Of a stretch of DNA of 64,000 nucleotides, positions 45,455 through 54,915 are shown one piece after another. The notes beneath the pieces were generated by a model that was not told the DNA's origin, did not search any database, and saw only the letters and a program-made list of their open reading frames with translations. The DNA is from an uncultured Desulfobacter sp. (lineage in GTDB: Bacteria; Desulfobacterota; Desulfobacteria; Desulfobacterales; Desulfobacteraceae), in assembly GCF_963665355.1 (NCBI RefSeq), contig NZ_OY762229.1, positions 2,976,001 to 3,040,000 of the forward strand. Reading direction: 5' to 3'. A program made the position numbers and the translations under genes. Position 1 is the first letter of the stretch. Every line of letters begins with the position of its first letter.

Positions 45455-46303
45455 ATGAGACCTTCGTATTTTTATTATTTGGGGCTTGCGGCCATGGTTT
45501 CAATTGCAGGCTGCATGACGCCTAATCAATACAGGACATTGGAGACCCGGGTGGCGGTCCTGGAGCAGGAAAACCTGCGCAAGAAATCGCTTCATCAGAA
45601 TGGTTCCGATGATTTTGGACAACTTAAACAACAGATGGACGAATTTTCCAAAACCACCCGGGAAAATAAAGCTGAGATAAAGTACGATATCCAGCAGCTT
45701 AAGGAAAATTTTTACAAAATTCAGGGCCAGCTTGAAGAGGTGCGTTATAAGTTCGGAATCAATGAACAGACTAATCAGGAAAGCCTTCAGAAAAAGCTTG
45801 ATCGTATGGATAGTGCTATTTCCAAAAATTATGAAAAAGTGATTGCCATAGAAAAATATATGGGATTTGAGCCCAGTGTGTCAGGATCGGCCGGCAAGAA
45901 CAATGACCGTGCACCAGGCAAAAAGCCGGATACCGAGATTGATTTGTACAACTATGCGAAAAAATTGTTTGACCAGGGCGATATGGAAAACGCAAGGCTC
46001 CAGTTTGAAAGTTTTATCAGCAAATACCCTGGTTCCCAAAATGCCGACAATGCAAGATTCTGGATTGCCGATTCCTATTATGCTGAAAAATGGTATGAAA
46101 AGGCCATCCTGGAATACCAGAAAGTACTTGATAACTATCCAAATTCAAATAAAAATGCGGCAGCCAGGCTCAAACAGGGGTATGCATTTGCAGCCCTTGG
46201 TGAAAAGGTGAACGCCGGCGTGATTCTCAATGAACTGATCACGCGGTATCCCAATTCCCAGGAAGCCAATTATGCCAAGAAAAAGCTGAAAAGCCTTAAC
46301 TGA
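45455..46303 (+). CDS. cpoB: Cell division coordinator CpoB/YbgF (Tol-Pal system protein)
   Basis: 282 residues. It has a lipoprotein-like signal (MVSIAGCMT), a coiled coil (about 25-135, ETRVAVLEQENLRKK onwards) and C-terminal tetratricopeptide repeats (LYNYAKKLFDQGDMENAR, ADNARFWIADSYYAEKWYEKA, LKQGYAFAALGEKVNA, YAKKKLKSL). CpoB links peptidoglycan synthesis to the Tol machine. The probable acylated cysteine is less usual for this protein. It closes the Tol-Pal series. Confidence 0.9.
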   Translation: MRPSYFYYLGLAAMVSIAGCMTPNQYRTLETRVAVLEQENLRKKSLHQNGSDDFGQLKQQMDEFSKTTRENKAEIKYDIQQLKENFYKIQGQLEEVRYKFGINEQTNQESLQKKLDRMDSAISKNYEKVIAIEKYMGFEPSVSGSAGKNNDRAPGKKPDTEIDLYNYAKKLFDQGDMENARLQFESFISKYPGSQNADNARFWIADSYYAEKWYEKAILEYQKVLDNYPNSNKNAAARLKQGYAFAALGEKVNAGVILNELITRYPNSQEANYAKKKLKSLN

Positions 46304-46321
46304 TTGCTTTTGACTGGTATT

Positions 46322-46798
46322 ATGAAAGTTGTAGGCATTGACCCCGGCCTTGCCGGAACCGGTATCGGGGTCATTGAGGGGCAGGGTCGATATATTGCCG
46401 GATATTCTTATGGCAGCATCTGCACAGGTGTCGATGAATCCACGCCGGTCCGGCTGGAACAAATTTATCGTAAAACAAAATCTTTTTTACTTGAGCAACG
46501 GCCAGACCTTGTCGTTATTGAAGATATCTACTCCCTTGAAAAATATCCGGGATCAGGTATTATGTTGGGCAAAGTCTCAGGTGTACTGATTTTAGCGGCC
46601 TTCAAGGCGGGTGTACAGATTCGTGAGGTGGCGGTCAGGGAAGTTAAAAAGGTGATTTCAGGTAACGGCAGTGCAGATAAGTCTCAGGTGGAACGTGCTG
46701 TGCGCCATTTATTAAATCACCAGGAACCCATTCGTCCTTTTCACGCATCGGATGCGTTGGGACTGGCATTGACCGGGCTTTTTAGGTATGGGAAATGA
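46322..46798 (+). CDS. ruvC: Holliday junction resolvase RuvC
   Basis: 158 residues starting MKVVGIDPGLAGTGIG, the RNase H-like fold with catalytic acids in GIDPG, VIEDIYS and HASDALGLA. It cuts Holliday junctions branch-migrated by RuvAB. ATG 46322 fits the family start; an upstream TTG at 46304 is unlikely. The gene order is ruvC-ruvA-ruvB. Confidence 0.95.
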   Translation: MKVVGIDPGLAGTGIGVIEGQGRYIAGYSYGSICTGVDESTPVRLEQIYRKTKSFLLEQRPDLVVIEDIYSLEKYPGSGIMLGKVSGVLILAAFKAGVQIREVAVREVKKVISGNGSADKSQVERAVRHLLNHQEPIRPFHASDALGLALTGLFRYGK

Positions 46799-46822
46799 TT
46801 TTGCCGGTATAAGGATTTAAAG

Positions 46823-47464
46823 ATGATCGCTTATCTTGAGGGAAAAATTCTTCGCAAAGAGGCTGACGGAATTATCCTGCTGGTGGGGCATATCGGTTAT
46901 GAAATCCTTTTGGACACCATTACCCAGGCCAGGTGCATGGAAAAATCCCAGGCCAATGAAACCATAGAGTTGTATATTTATTACCATGTCACAGAGCGGC
47001 AGCCTAAGCCCGTGCTCATCGGGTTCCTGACTCCGGATGACAAAGAGTTCTTTCAGTTGTTCATCACTGTGGCTGCCATCGGACCCATGAAGGCAATAAA
47101 GGCTTTGACAAAGCCGGTGGCCCAGGTTGCCAGGGCCATTGAAGATCGTGACACTAATTTTTTGTCGAAGTTGACAGGTATTGGAAAAAGAACTGCGGAA
47201 AAAATTGTGGCCACTTTGAACGGAAAAGTTATCGCTTTTGCTGCGGCCAAAAGGTCTGATGAAGGTGATGGAGCCGCTGACCAACAGGATTTTGTGCCCG
47301 AAGAAAAACAGACCATGGTCAGACAGGTGACGGAGGTTCTTACTGAGCAATTGGGACATTCAGTATCCTCGGCAAGAAGAATGATTCAACAGGCCCTTGA
47401 AAATAATCCAGGCATTAGTACCCCCGAAGATTTGTTTGACGAAATTTATCAGGAGACCAGATGA
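46823..47464 (+). CDS. ruvA: Holliday junction DNA helicase subunit RuvA
   Basis: 213 residues. The N-terminal OB-fold ([28 protein letters not shown]) is followed by helix-hairpin-helix motifs ([19 protein letters not shown]) and the C-terminal RuvB-binding domain. It binds four-way junctions and loads RuvB. Its stop overlaps the ruvB start by 4 bp. Confidence 0.95.
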   Translation: MIAYLEGKILRKEADGIILLVGHIGYEILLDTITQARCMEKSQANETIELYIYYHVTERQPKPVLIGFLTPDDKEFFQLFITVAAIGPMKAIKALTKPVAQVARAIEDRDTNFLSKLTGIGKRTAEKIVATLNGKVIAFAAAKRSDEGDGAADQQDFVPEEKQTMVRQVTEVLTEQLGHSVSSARRMIQQALENNPGISTPEDLFDEIYQETR

Positions 47465-48498
47465 CGGCTGCAGGGGATATTTTAAGCTATAATTCAGATA
47501 AAAAGGGCGTAGTTTCAGAAAAAGAAAAAATTGAAGATCGTTCCCAGGAAATTGTTTCTCTGCGCCCCAGGTGCTTTGACGATTATGTGGGACAGGCCGC
47601 CGCCGTGGAAACACTAAAGATTGCCATAAAGGCGGCAAAGATGCGCCGGGAACCTTTGGAACATGTCCTGTTGCACGGCCCTCCCGGGCTTGGAAAAACT
47701 ACGGTGTCCCACATTATTGCCAATGAAATGGGAAAAGACCTCACTGTAACTTCCGGTCCAACCCTGGAAAAAGGCGGAGACCTTGTGGGTATTTTGACCA
47801 ATTTAGGAGAGGGTGAAATCCTTTTTGTGGACGAAATTCACAGAATTCCAAAGGTGGTGGAGGAATTTCTTTATCCTGCCATGGAAGATTTTGCCGTGGA
47901 TTTTGTTTTTGACAAGGGAATCCATGCCAGAAGTCACAGATACCGTTTAAAGCAGTTTGTACTTATCGGAGCCACCACCCGGGTCGGGCTTTTATCTGCA
48001 CCGTTACGGGATCGCTTTGGCATATTTCGTACTCTTGATTTTTACTGTGTGGAGGAGTTGACCATAATTATTCAACGGTCAGCCCAGCTTTTGAAGACCA
48101 GGATCACCGATGACGGGGCTGTGGCGCTTGCAAAAAGATCACGGGGAACCCCCAGAATAGCCAACAGGCTTTTAAAAAGGGTCCGGGATTATGCAATGGT
48201 CAGGCACCAGGGGCTTATGACGGAAAAAGGCGTTCGGGAGGCTTTGGATCTTGAGGGTATTGATGACCTGGGACTGACTCCTTTGGACCGTAATTATCTT
48301 GAGACAATTATCCGGTTTTATAACGGAGGCCCTGTGGGCATAGAAGCCATCGCCGCTACCCTACAGGAGGAGACTGACACCCTGGTGGATGTGGTGGAAC
48401 CTTATTTGTTAAAAATAGGCCTTGTGCTGCGAACGTCCAGCGGCAGAAAAGCCTCGGAAGATGCATACCGGCATTTGAATGTGGAAAAAAGAGGGTAA
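47461..48498 (+). CDS. ruvB: Holliday junction branch migration ATPase RuvB
   Basis: 345 residues of AAA+ type: [20 protein letters not shown], Walker [17 protein letters not shown], Walker [24 protein letters not shown], sensor 1 [19 protein letters not shown], and a C-terminal winged helix ([19 protein letters not shown]). The motor of branch migration. It overlaps ruvA by ATGA. Confidence 0.97.
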   Translation: MTAAGDILSYNSDKKGVVSEKEKIEDRSQEIVSLRPRCFDDYVGQAAAVETLKIAIKAAKMRREPLEHVLLHGPPGLGKTTVSHIIANEMGKDLTVTSGPTLEKGGDLVGILTNLGEGEILFVDEIHRIPKVVEEFLYPAMEDFAVDFVFDKGIHARSHRYRLKQFVLIGATTRVGLLSAPLRDRFGIFRTLDFYCVEELTIIIQRSAQLLKTRITDDGAVALAKRSRGTPRIANRLLKRVRDYAMVRHQGLMTEKGVREALDLEGIDDLGLTPLDRNYLETIIRFYNGGPVGIEAIAATLQEETDTLVDVVEPYLLKIGLVLRTSSGRKASEDAYRHLNVEKRG

Positions 48499-49821
48499 AT
48501 GATCAGTAAAACGAAACCAACACTCCCCATGGGTATAATGATTTTATCTGTCTGGCTGTTATGGATCTGCCCGGGGGCAGCCCTTGGGGCATCTGTCCCG
48601 GGGGCTTTAATCCGGATACCTGAAAATGAAAATGTCATCATAGTAGAGAAAAAAAGCCAGATGCTTTATGTCTATTCTGAAAAAACAGGGCTTGAAAGTC
48701 CGGTATTTCAGTGTCCCTGTTCCACCGGTGCAAATCCGGGGCCCAAAACCCAGGCCGGAGATAAAAGAACCCCGGAAGGCGTGTACTTTTTAAAAGGAGA
48801 GTTTGAGGATCGTTATCTGACACCCGTATATGGGGAAAAAGCATTTACGTCAGACTATCCCAATTTTCTGGATCTGCGCCTTGGCAAGCAGGGGTCTTCC
48901 ATATGGATTCATGGAACAGACAAGGCGTTGAAGCCCATGGATTCAAATGGTTGCGTTGCCCTGGAAAATAAAAACATTATTGCCTTGTCCGATTACATTC
49001 ACCTGGATGCCACGCCTTTGATTATCGTTGAGCAGATAGAATATACATCAATTGATAAGCTGACACAGAGCCGGGAAAAGATTGCCAGGTTTCTTGAGCA
49101 ATGGTCCAGGGCATTGACTTCACAAAGTTATCATGCATATTTATCGTATTATGACTCCTCCTATCTTCCGGATATGTCATGGTGGGAAACCTGGCTCAGT
49201 CTCAGGGGGAAAGCCTTGGTAAAACATCCTGAAGGGTATGACATTGTTCTGGAAAATACAGGTGTCTATGCACAGGGTGGCGTTACTGTCGTACTCTGTG
49301 ACATGAGTCTATCCCCAAAAAACGGTAACAAAATATATCTTGGTAAACGACAGTTTTTCATAGGTCAGAAAGGTGGTTCCTCCCTTATCCAGGGGGAACT
49401 TTTCCAGACAAAAGCCAAAGCCTTTGACACCGGTGAACCACCTCTTATAGCGGCTTCAAGGATGCTTTTTCAGGATCAGTCTGCAGATAAACAGGTGGTC
49501 CAAACCGTTCAAGAGTGGATGGCTGCATGGTCATCAAAAAACATGGATAAGTATGCTCAATTTTATACCGGCGATTTTGTTTGTGATGGAATGGGAAAAA
49601 CTGCATGGGTGAAACGGAAAAAAAAACTTGCCCGGAAATATGAGTATATTCTAGTTACAGGTAAAAATTTCAAGGCCTTGCCCACTGAAGACGGGTATGT
49701 GGTCAGCTTTGTCCAATACTATGAGTCCAGTGGATTTTCAACCCATGGAAAAAAGAAGCTTAAACTTGTTAAGCGGGATGGAGAATGGAAGATATTTCGA
49801 GAGAACTGGAAAGGGAAATAG
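48499..49821 (+). CDS. L,D-transpeptidase (YkuD) with two NTF2-like segments
   Basis: 440 residues. A signal peptide or anchor is followed by a YkuD catalytic domain (VIIVEKKSQMLYVYSE; PCSTGANPGPKTQAGDKRTPEG; active site HGTDKALKPMDSNGCVAL with catalytic His and Cys). The rest consists of two related SnoaL/NTF2-like segments (REKIARFLEQWSRALTSQSYHAYL; VQTVQEWMAAWSSKNMDKYAQFY). YkuD enzymes crosslink peptidoglycan or attach lipoproteins. The gene starts directly after ruvB and overlaps the next gene by 37 bp. Confidence 0.9.
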   Translation: MISKTKPTLPMGIMILSVWLLWICPGAALGASVPGALIRIPENENVIIVEKKSQMLYVYSEKTGLESPVFQCPCSTGANPGPKTQAGDKRTPEGVYFLKGEFEDRYLTPVYGEKAFTSDYPNFLDLRLGKQGSSIWIHGTDKALKPMDSNGCVALENKNIIALSDYIHLDATPLIIVEQIEYTSIDKLTQSREKIARFLEQWSRALTSQSYHAYLSYYDSSYLPDMSWWETWLSLRGKALVKHPEGYDIVLENTGVYAQGGVTVVLCDMSLSPKNGNKIYLGKRQFFIGQKGGSSLIQGELFQTKAKAFDTGEPPLIAASRMLFQDQSADKQVVQTVQEWMAAWSSKNMDKYAQFYTGDFVCDGMGKTAWVKRKKKLARKYEYILVTGKNFKALPTEDGYVVSFVQYYESSGFSTHGKKKLKLVKRDGEWKIFRENWKGK

Positions 49822-50696
49822 CCAGAATAAGACCTGCGCCTCATAAAAGGCGCAAAGTCAATAATATTCTTATTGTTAACGAATTCGGTGAAATGCGATC
49901 CGGTGATTTTCTGAAAGCTCTTGTTTATATTTTTCTGGTCATCAGCATCGTGGGGGGGCTGTGCAGTATAGTTTTCTATCAGCTTTATTCAAAAGCGGAC
50001 GATCAGAATATTCAATTGAGACAGTCCCAGGATGTTCTGGAAGAAAAAGTAGACCGTTTGACCAGCGAAAAAGAGCTGCTAATGGCCCGTCTGGTTGTGA
50101 CGGGGAATACTGCTGAGCTTGAGGCTTTGACCCGTACCGGAAAAATTGGTCTTGATCTTCCCAATAAAGAAAAAAAGGCAGATATGAAGGGAAAAGAATC
50201 TTCTTTGGCAGATGACCCGTCTGACTTAAAAGTCGTCAAAGATGAGCGAAGTGGGGATGATGATCAGGCTTCGGTCAAGGCAAATGACGGTTCTGGTGTG
50301 TCAATCAAGGAAGTACCTGACGTTGTGTCCATTGTAAGCATTGAATCCTTCTCACTTTCCCCGGGCAATAAGCCCAAGGATATTGTTGTTCGATTTAATA
50401 TCAGAAATACCACACAAAACGCCAAGGAGATATCTGGCCGGATTTTCTGTGTGCTCAAACCCAAAGGTGCTGCGCCTGACAAATGGGTGGTGATACCTAA
50501 GGCCTCAGTTATGGACGGGGGTGTTCCAGGTCCTTACGGGCATGGTCATTATTTTTCCATTTCTCGTTTTAAGCCTGTCCGATTCACCATCAACACCGCC
50601 ACACCGCTGCAGGGGTTTACAGAGGCTTCCGTATTCATATTTGATGAGGCGGAAAAGCTGCTATCTAAAACCACTTTTGACACTGTAAAAAAATGA
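49785..50696 (+). CDS. Membrane-anchored protein of unknown function
   Basis: 303 residues. A basic cytoplasmic N-terminus (REIARIRPAPHKRRKVNNI) precedes one membrane helix (ALVYIFLVISIVGGLCSIVFYQLY), a coiled coil (IQLRQSQDVLEEKVDRLTSE), a charged linker (130-180) and a C-terminal beta-rich domain (IESFSLSPGNKPKDIVVRFNI, RIFCVLKPKGAAPDKWVVIP). The start lies within the L,D-transpeptidase gene (37-bp overlap, different frame), so the two are coupled. Position between the transpeptidase and a bactofilin suggests a cell-wall shape or envelope role, but no family was recognised. Confidence 0.75.
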   Translation: MEDISRELEREIARIRPAPHKRRKVNNILIVNEFGEMRSGDFLKALVYIFLVISIVGGLCSIVFYQLYSKADDQNIQLRQSQDVLEEKVDRLTSEKELLMARLVVTGNTAELEALTRTGKIGLDLPNKEKKADMKGKESSLADDPSDLKVVKDERSGDDDQASVKANDGSGVSIKEVPDVVSIVSIESFSLSPGNKPKDIVVRFNIRNTTQNAKEISGRIFCVLKPKGAAPDKWVVIPKASVMDGGVPGPYGHGHYFSISRFKPVRFTINTATPLQGFTEASVFIFDEAEKLLSKTTFDTVKK

Positions 50697-50750
50697 AGAG
50701 GGTTGATGCTGATTTTCTAATTTTAAGTGCATTGCAAGGAGACAGCCGTT

Positions 50751-51170
50751 GTGAGAAAAAATACAAAAAATTTAAGTATCATTGATAAGGAACTCAAGAT
50801 TGACGGCTCCATCGAAAGTTGCGGAAAATTGATAATCAAAGGGCATGTAACGGGTACAATTGAAGGCGATGTTGTCATTATTGCCCAGGACGGTGAGGTC
50901 CACTCAACTTTGACAAAGGTATCCAGTTTGACCATTGGGGGCAATTTTGAGGGAGAGTTGATTGCCTCCAAGGAATTGATCATTCTGTCAACAGGTTTCT
51001 GTGCCGGAAAAGTTGTATGCCAGGATCTGATAGTGGAGAACGGTGGCGTGCTTAATGCCGACGTTTCCTGTAAGACATCCAGCAAAATGGAGCCGCCCAA
51101 GAAAGAAAAATTGTTTTTTTCAGGAGGCGGAAAATCAAGGCAGAAAGAAGAAAAACAGATAGAGTTATAA
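50751..51170 (+). CDS. Bactofilin family cytoskeletal protein
   Basis: About 139 residues of polymer-forming bactofilin type: IIDKELKIDGSIESCGKLII, KGHVTGTIEGDVVIIAQDGEV, TIGGNFEGELIASKELIIL, and CAGKVVCQDLIVENGGVLNA, giving the repeating right-handed beta-helix, then a lysine-rich tail. GTG 50751 follows AAGGAG. Bactofilins often scaffold peptidoglycan enzymes, which fits the upstream L,D-transpeptidase and anchored protein genes. Confidence 0.9.
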   Translation: MRKNTKNLSIIDKELKIDGSIESCGKLIIKGHVTGTIEGDVVIIAQDGEVHSTLTKVSSLTIGGNFEGELIASKELIILSTGFCAGKVVCQDLIVENGGVLNADVSCKTSSKMEPPKKEKLFFSGGGKSRQKEEKQIEL

Positions 51171-51242
51171 AATTTCTTGACTTTAAAAAAGAAATTATGT
51201 AGTTATGCCTGATTGCGTTTATTTAGAGGAGCATGGAGAACA

Positions 51243-51677
51243 TTGAAAAAATATACTTACAGTGCGAAAAGATCTGACAATAAAGAGAACTGGTGTGTGA
51301 TTGATGCAAAAGACCAGGTGCTTGGGCGGCTTGCTTCCCAGATAGCGTATAGAATCCGGGGTAAGCATAATCCGCTGTACACCCCCCATGTGGATACAGG
51401 CGACTGGATTATTGTTGTCAATGCCGACAAGGTCCGTCTGACCGGCAATAAGATGGGACAGAAGACCTATTACCGTCATTCCGGTTATATCGGAGGGATT
51501 ACAGCGCAGACGGTCAAAGAGATGCTTGAGAAAAAACCTGAAGATGTCCTGAGAAAGGCTGTTCGCGGAATGCTTCCGAAAAACAGGCTGGGTCGCAAGC
51601 TTGGGAAAAAATTGTTTGTTTATACAGGCGATCAGCACCCCCACGCTGCGCAGAAGCCTCAGGTCATCGAATTCTAA
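51243..51677 (+). CDS. rplM: 50S ribosomal protein L13 (uL13)
   Basis: 144 residues from a TTG start ([21 protein letters not shown]), a full-length uL13. Signatures: [32 protein letters not shown] and [11 protein letters not shown]. The TTG at 51243 fits the family N-terminus and follows GGAG. It forms the conserved rplM-rpsI operon (22 bp apart). Confidence 0.96.
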   Translation: MKKYTYSAKRSDNKENWCVIDAKDQVLGRLASQIAYRIRGKHNPLYTPHVDTGDWIIVVNADKVRLTGNKMGQKTYYRHSGYIGGITAQTVKEMLEKKPEDVLRKAVRGMLPKNRLGRKLGKKLFVYTGDQHPHAAQKPQVIEF

Positions 51678-51699
51678 TATATAAGGACGGATAGGATTA

Positions 51700-52095
51700 A
51701 TGGAAAGAGCAAACCAATTTTACGCAACGGGCAAGCGGAAAAATTCTGTGGCCAAAGTGTGGCTTATGCCTGGTACAGGAAAAATTGTTGTTAATGACAG
51801 AGAGCTGGATGAATATTTTGACATTCCGACAAACAGGAATGTGTTGGCATCCCCTCTTGTTCTGACTGATAAGGGCGACATCTTTGATATTAAGATCACT
51901 GTAATGGGTGGTGGCCAGACTGGCCAGGCGGGTGCCATTCGTCAAGGCGTTTCTAAAGCCCTCGTTTTATCTGATCCTGATTTGCGTGGTGTGCTGAAAT
52001 CCGCAGGCTTTCTGACAAGAGACGCAAGACAGAAAGAGCGTAAGAAATACGGTAAAAAGGGAGCGAGAGCAAGCTTCCAGTTCTCTAAGAGATAA
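51700..52095 (+). CDS. rpsI: 30S ribosomal protein S9 (uS9)
   Basis: 131 residues: [39 protein letters not shown], and the C-terminal [20 protein letters not shown] followed by FQFSKR, whose last residues contact P-site tRNA. An intrinsic terminator follows. Confidence 0.98.
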   Translation: MERANQFYATGKRKNSVAKVWLMPGTGKIVVNDRELDEYFDIPTNRNVLASPLVLTDKGDIFDIKITVMGGGQTGQAGAIRQGVSKALVLSDPDLRGVLKSAGFLTRDARQKERKKYGKKGARASFQFSKR

Positions 52096-52125
52096 ATACC
52101 AGGGTTTTTACGTATCCGAATCATC

Positions 52126-52162
52126 AAAAGGGAGGCAAGCTTTTACGCTTACTTCCCTTTTA
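52126..52162 (+). terminator. Terminator after rpsI
   Basis: AAAAGGGAGGCAAGC pairs with the later GCTTACTTCCCTTTT around a short loop; stem about 12 bp with one mismatch region. It lies 30 bp past the rpsI stop codon and its right arm ends in TTTT. Confidence 0.7.
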
Positions 52163-52175
52163 AGGTTTCATCAAT

Positions 52176-53642
52176 ATGCCGGATGATTTTTTTTCTTTGT
52201 TGATGCAGACATTTTTATTTTATGATATCGAGACATCCGGTCTGAACCCAGCCTTTGACCAGGTGTTGACCTTTGCGTGTATCCGTACGGATCTATTCTT
52301 GAATGAGATCAGCAGAGAAGAGATCGTCATTCGCCTTAGGGATGATATTGTGCCATCTCCAGCAGCATTTCTTACCCACAGACTTGATGCGAAAACACTT
52401 GATGCCGGTATCAGTGAATATCATGCCGCCTTAAAAATTCACTCCATTTTAAATACGCCCCAAACCACCAGCATAGGGTATAATTCCCTTGGATTTGATG
52501 ACGAATTCCTGCGCTTTCTTTTTTACCGCAACCTTCTGGACCCCTATGCACATCAGTTTGCCAACGGATGTGGCCGGATGGATATGCTTCCGGTCACGTT
52601 GATATATTATCTTTTCTGCACCCATGCACTCTCCTGGCCTGTGTTGGAAAATGGGTTGCCAACCATGAAGCTTGAGTATTTAACCAGACAAAATAATTTT
52701 AAGACTTCGGGGCGGTCCCATGAAGCCATGAGTGATGTTGAGTCTGTAGTTGCTCTTGCCAGGGAATTTATAAAACACGGTGATATATGGACATATGTTC
52801 AAAGCTTTTTTGATAAAAATGCCGATTTAAAACGCATAAACAGTCTTGGCGATGCAAAAATATCTAAGGCCTACAAAATGGATATGGCGCTGATGGTATC
52901 TGTATCATTTGGTGCAGAGTACGGTTATATGGCACCTGTTGTCCATGTGGGCGGGTCGTTTCCCTATAAAAATCAGAGCTTGTGGCTTCGTCTTGATAAA
53001 GAGGGGTTGTTTGAACAGGTGGATGATACCCAAGGAATATATGATCTTAATACGATACGCAAAAAACCAGGTGACCAGCTGTTTATTTTGCCTGTCCTTG
53101 ACCGTTTCTGGGAAAGACTTTCACCTGCGTCACAGAAAGAGTGTGTTGTGAATCTTGATATTATTAAACAAAATAGATCCAGTTTTAATAAAGCAGTTGA
53201 TTTTCACCGAAATTTTAAATATCCCTTTGTGCCTGATATAGATATTGACGCTGATTTGTATCAGGGCGGTTTTTTTTCATTTCAAGATAAAAAAGAAATC
53301 GCAGTCTTTCATAATACAGATGATAAAAAGAGATATCAGGTATCCCAAAGCTTTCACAGTGACAGGGTGCGGATGCTGGCGCAACGAATCCTTGTGCGAA
53401 ATTTTAATGTAAATCCCAAAAATGTGTCTGAATTTCATGGGCATTTAAAAGGGATTTGGGGGAAAGATTCGGAATTGTGTGTCAAAGGATACAGACAGGA
53501 TATTAAACGAACTTGTTCCGGGGCATTTGAAGAGCTTGACGGGCTTACGTCTAAAGCTGAACAGGCCAGGCAGGAAGATCTTTTAGCCTGGCTTAAATCC
53601 CATATTGAAAGACTGTCACTCCTTTTTACTGATGCGTCTTAA
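52176..53642 (+). CDS. sbcB: Exodeoxyribonuclease I-like DEDDh exonuclease
   Basis: 488 residues with the ExoI/DEDDh nuclease residues: FLFYDIETSGLNPAFDQ (Asp, Glu), GYNSLGFDDEFLRFLFYRN (Asp), and GRSHEAMSDVESVVAL (His, Asp). The YNSLGFDDEFLRF segment and total size, with a long C-terminal extension, match exonuclease I rather than DnaQ. It would degrade single-stranded DNA from 3' ends. Its 3' end overlaps the convergent PilZ gene by 27 bp. Confidence 0.88.
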   Translation: MPDDFFSLLMQTFLFYDIETSGLNPAFDQVLTFACIRTDLFLNEISREEIVIRLRDDIVPSPAAFLTHRLDAKTLDAGISEYHAALKIHSILNTPQTTSIGYNSLGFDDEFLRFLFYRNLLDPYAHQFANGCGRMDMLPVTLIYYLFCTHALSWPVLENGLPTMKLEYLTRQNNFKTSGRSHEAMSDVESVVALAREFIKHGDIWTYVQSFFDKNADLKRINSLGDAKISKAYKMDMALMVSVSFGAEYGYMAPVVHVGGSFPYKNQSLWLRLDKEGLFEQVDDTQGIYDLNTIRKKPGDQLFILPVLDRFWERLSPASQKECVVNLDIIKQNRSSFNKAVDFHRNFKYPFVPDIDIDADLYQGGFFSFQDKKEIAVFHNTDDKKRYQVSQSFHSDRVRMLAQRILVRNFNVNPKNVSEFHGHLKGIWGKDSELCVKGYRQDIKRTCSGAFEELDGLTSKAEQARQEDLLAWLKSHIERLSLLFTDAS

Positions 53643-54368
53643 TTCCTCTATCTGGGCAGCGTGGATGAAATGGTTCAGCACATCCTCGTTGTCACGGGCA
53701 ATACTTGTAATCTTTAAACCAATCAATGTGTGGGTTTCTGAGTATTCCTTGTTGATTCTGGCAACCTGAATCTTCATGGGAAATGTTCCTGTCACTCCAT
53801 TTTCATCACTGTCTACTAAAGTAAGCCCCATAGTCATTTCGGTACCGCGCTTTAGTTCAGACAACGGCGTGTTGGGGTTATCTTTTTTTTCGAGGATGAT
53901 AAGGCCTAGGCCTGAAAAAGAGATGTCTTTTATTTTGAAATCGTCCGGAGTCTGGTATTCTTGGTTGTTATAAATCAGCTTGGCCTTTACTGAGTATTTG
54001 TTCGTCATGGAAAGCCTGAACGCGGACCGTATGTTGGTTTCAAGCGCCGGCAATTGGTATCGAACCACAATTGCTTTTGCCGTGGTGCCGCCAGCCATGG
54101 GATAGTCGTTAATAAACTGGGTCAGACTGCAACGAATGCCGACTCGTAACCGGCGCTGATCTATGTGGGCAAGTGTTGTCAGGTGAAGTTGCTCAAAGGA
54201 GGTGTTTGGAGATACCGGAATAATTGGCTGGGCGATAGTAATAGTCTGTTTTTTGAAATCGGCATCATAAATAATGGAAGATTTTGAAACCGGAAAATCG
54301 GTATTTATGTTTAATACCAGATCTACTCCCACCGAAGGAAGAAATATTTTTTCGACGTCAAAGCCCAT
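53616..54368 (-). CDS. PilZ-domain c-di-GMP-binding protein
   Basis: 250 residues. The N-terminal half is a YcgR-N-like beta-barrel (VGVDLVLNINTDFPVSKSSII). The C-terminal half is a PilZ domain with RxxxR in IRSAFRLSM and DxSxxG in KIKDISFSGLGLII, the residues that wrap c-di-GMP. It probably alters motility or secretion on ligand binding. Its 3' end overlaps sbcB by 27 bp, tail to tail. It may respond to cyclases such as the REC-GGDEF protein at 24.5 kb. Confidence 0.85.
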   Translation of the reverse strand: MGFDVEKIFLPSVGVDLVLNINTDFPVSKSSIIYDADFKKQTITIAQPIIPVSPNTSFEQLHLTTLAHIDQRRLRVGIRCSLTQFINDYPMAGGTTAKAIVVRYQLPALETNIRSAFRLSMTNKYSVKAKLIYNNQEYQTPDDFKIKDISFSGLGLIILEKKDNPNTPLSELKRGTEMTMGLTLVDSDENGVTGTFPMKIQVARINKEYSETHTLIGLKITSIARDNEDVLNHFIHAAQIEELRRISKKE

Positions 54369-54385
54369 ATCCTATATTCAATTCA

Positions 54386-54420
54386 GGCAGTATTGACCCC
54401 ACTCTCACTTAAATACTGCC
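54386..54420. terminator. Hairpin downstream of hup
   Basis: GGCAGTATT (54386-54394) and AATACTGCC (54412-54420) form a 9-bp perfect stem 28 bp past the end of the minus-strand HU gene. There is no strong U-run. Confidence 0.5.
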
Positions 54421-54447
54421 CGAATGTGATACTGCGTAAAAAAGAAG

Positions 54448-54726
54448 TTATTTAACAGCGTCTTTAAGTGCTTTTCCAGGTACGAACTTGGGTACATTTC
54501 TAGCTGGGATATTAATCTCCTTCCCGGTCTGGGGGTTTCTGCCTTTTCTGGATTTTCTTTCAGCAGTCTTAAACGTGCCAAAGCCCACCAGGGTAACAGA
54601 GTCATTGGCAGCCAGTGCATCAGTGATTGTCTGAATCATGCAGTCAACGGCGGTCTGAGCATCTTTTTTGCTGCTGAGAACTTCTGAAACCTTATTGATT
54701 AAATCGCCTTTGTTCATCGTACTCAC
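54448..54726 (-). CDS. HU-family DNA-binding protein
   Basis: 92 residues: MNKGDLINKVSEVLSSKKDAQ-like N-terminus, VTLVGFGTFKTAERKSRKGRN, PQTGKEINIPARNVPKFVPG, and KALKDAVK at the end; a full-length HU with the DNA-bending arm (NPQTGKEI). The ribosome binding site is AAGGAG. A nucleoid-associated architectural protein. Confidence 0.96.
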   Translation of the reverse strand: MSTMNKGDLINKVSEVLSSKKDAQTAVDCMIQTITDALAANDSVTLVGFGTFKTAERKSRKGRNPQTGKEINIPARNVPKFVPGKALKDAVK

Positions 54727-54915
54727 TCCTTTTTTGGGGTTTGTTAGGAAATAAAATTAGTTAAAATATAATTTATTGAAAATATTTTTCATTTAGCTTT
54801 TTTAAGGTACGTTACGTCGTTGAGCTGGGCGTGTCAAGTCTTTATTATGTTTTTTTAAAAATACGTTGCCAGTTTTCTTCCGGCAGCATAGAATGTTCAC
54901 AAACAGGAGGGAAAT

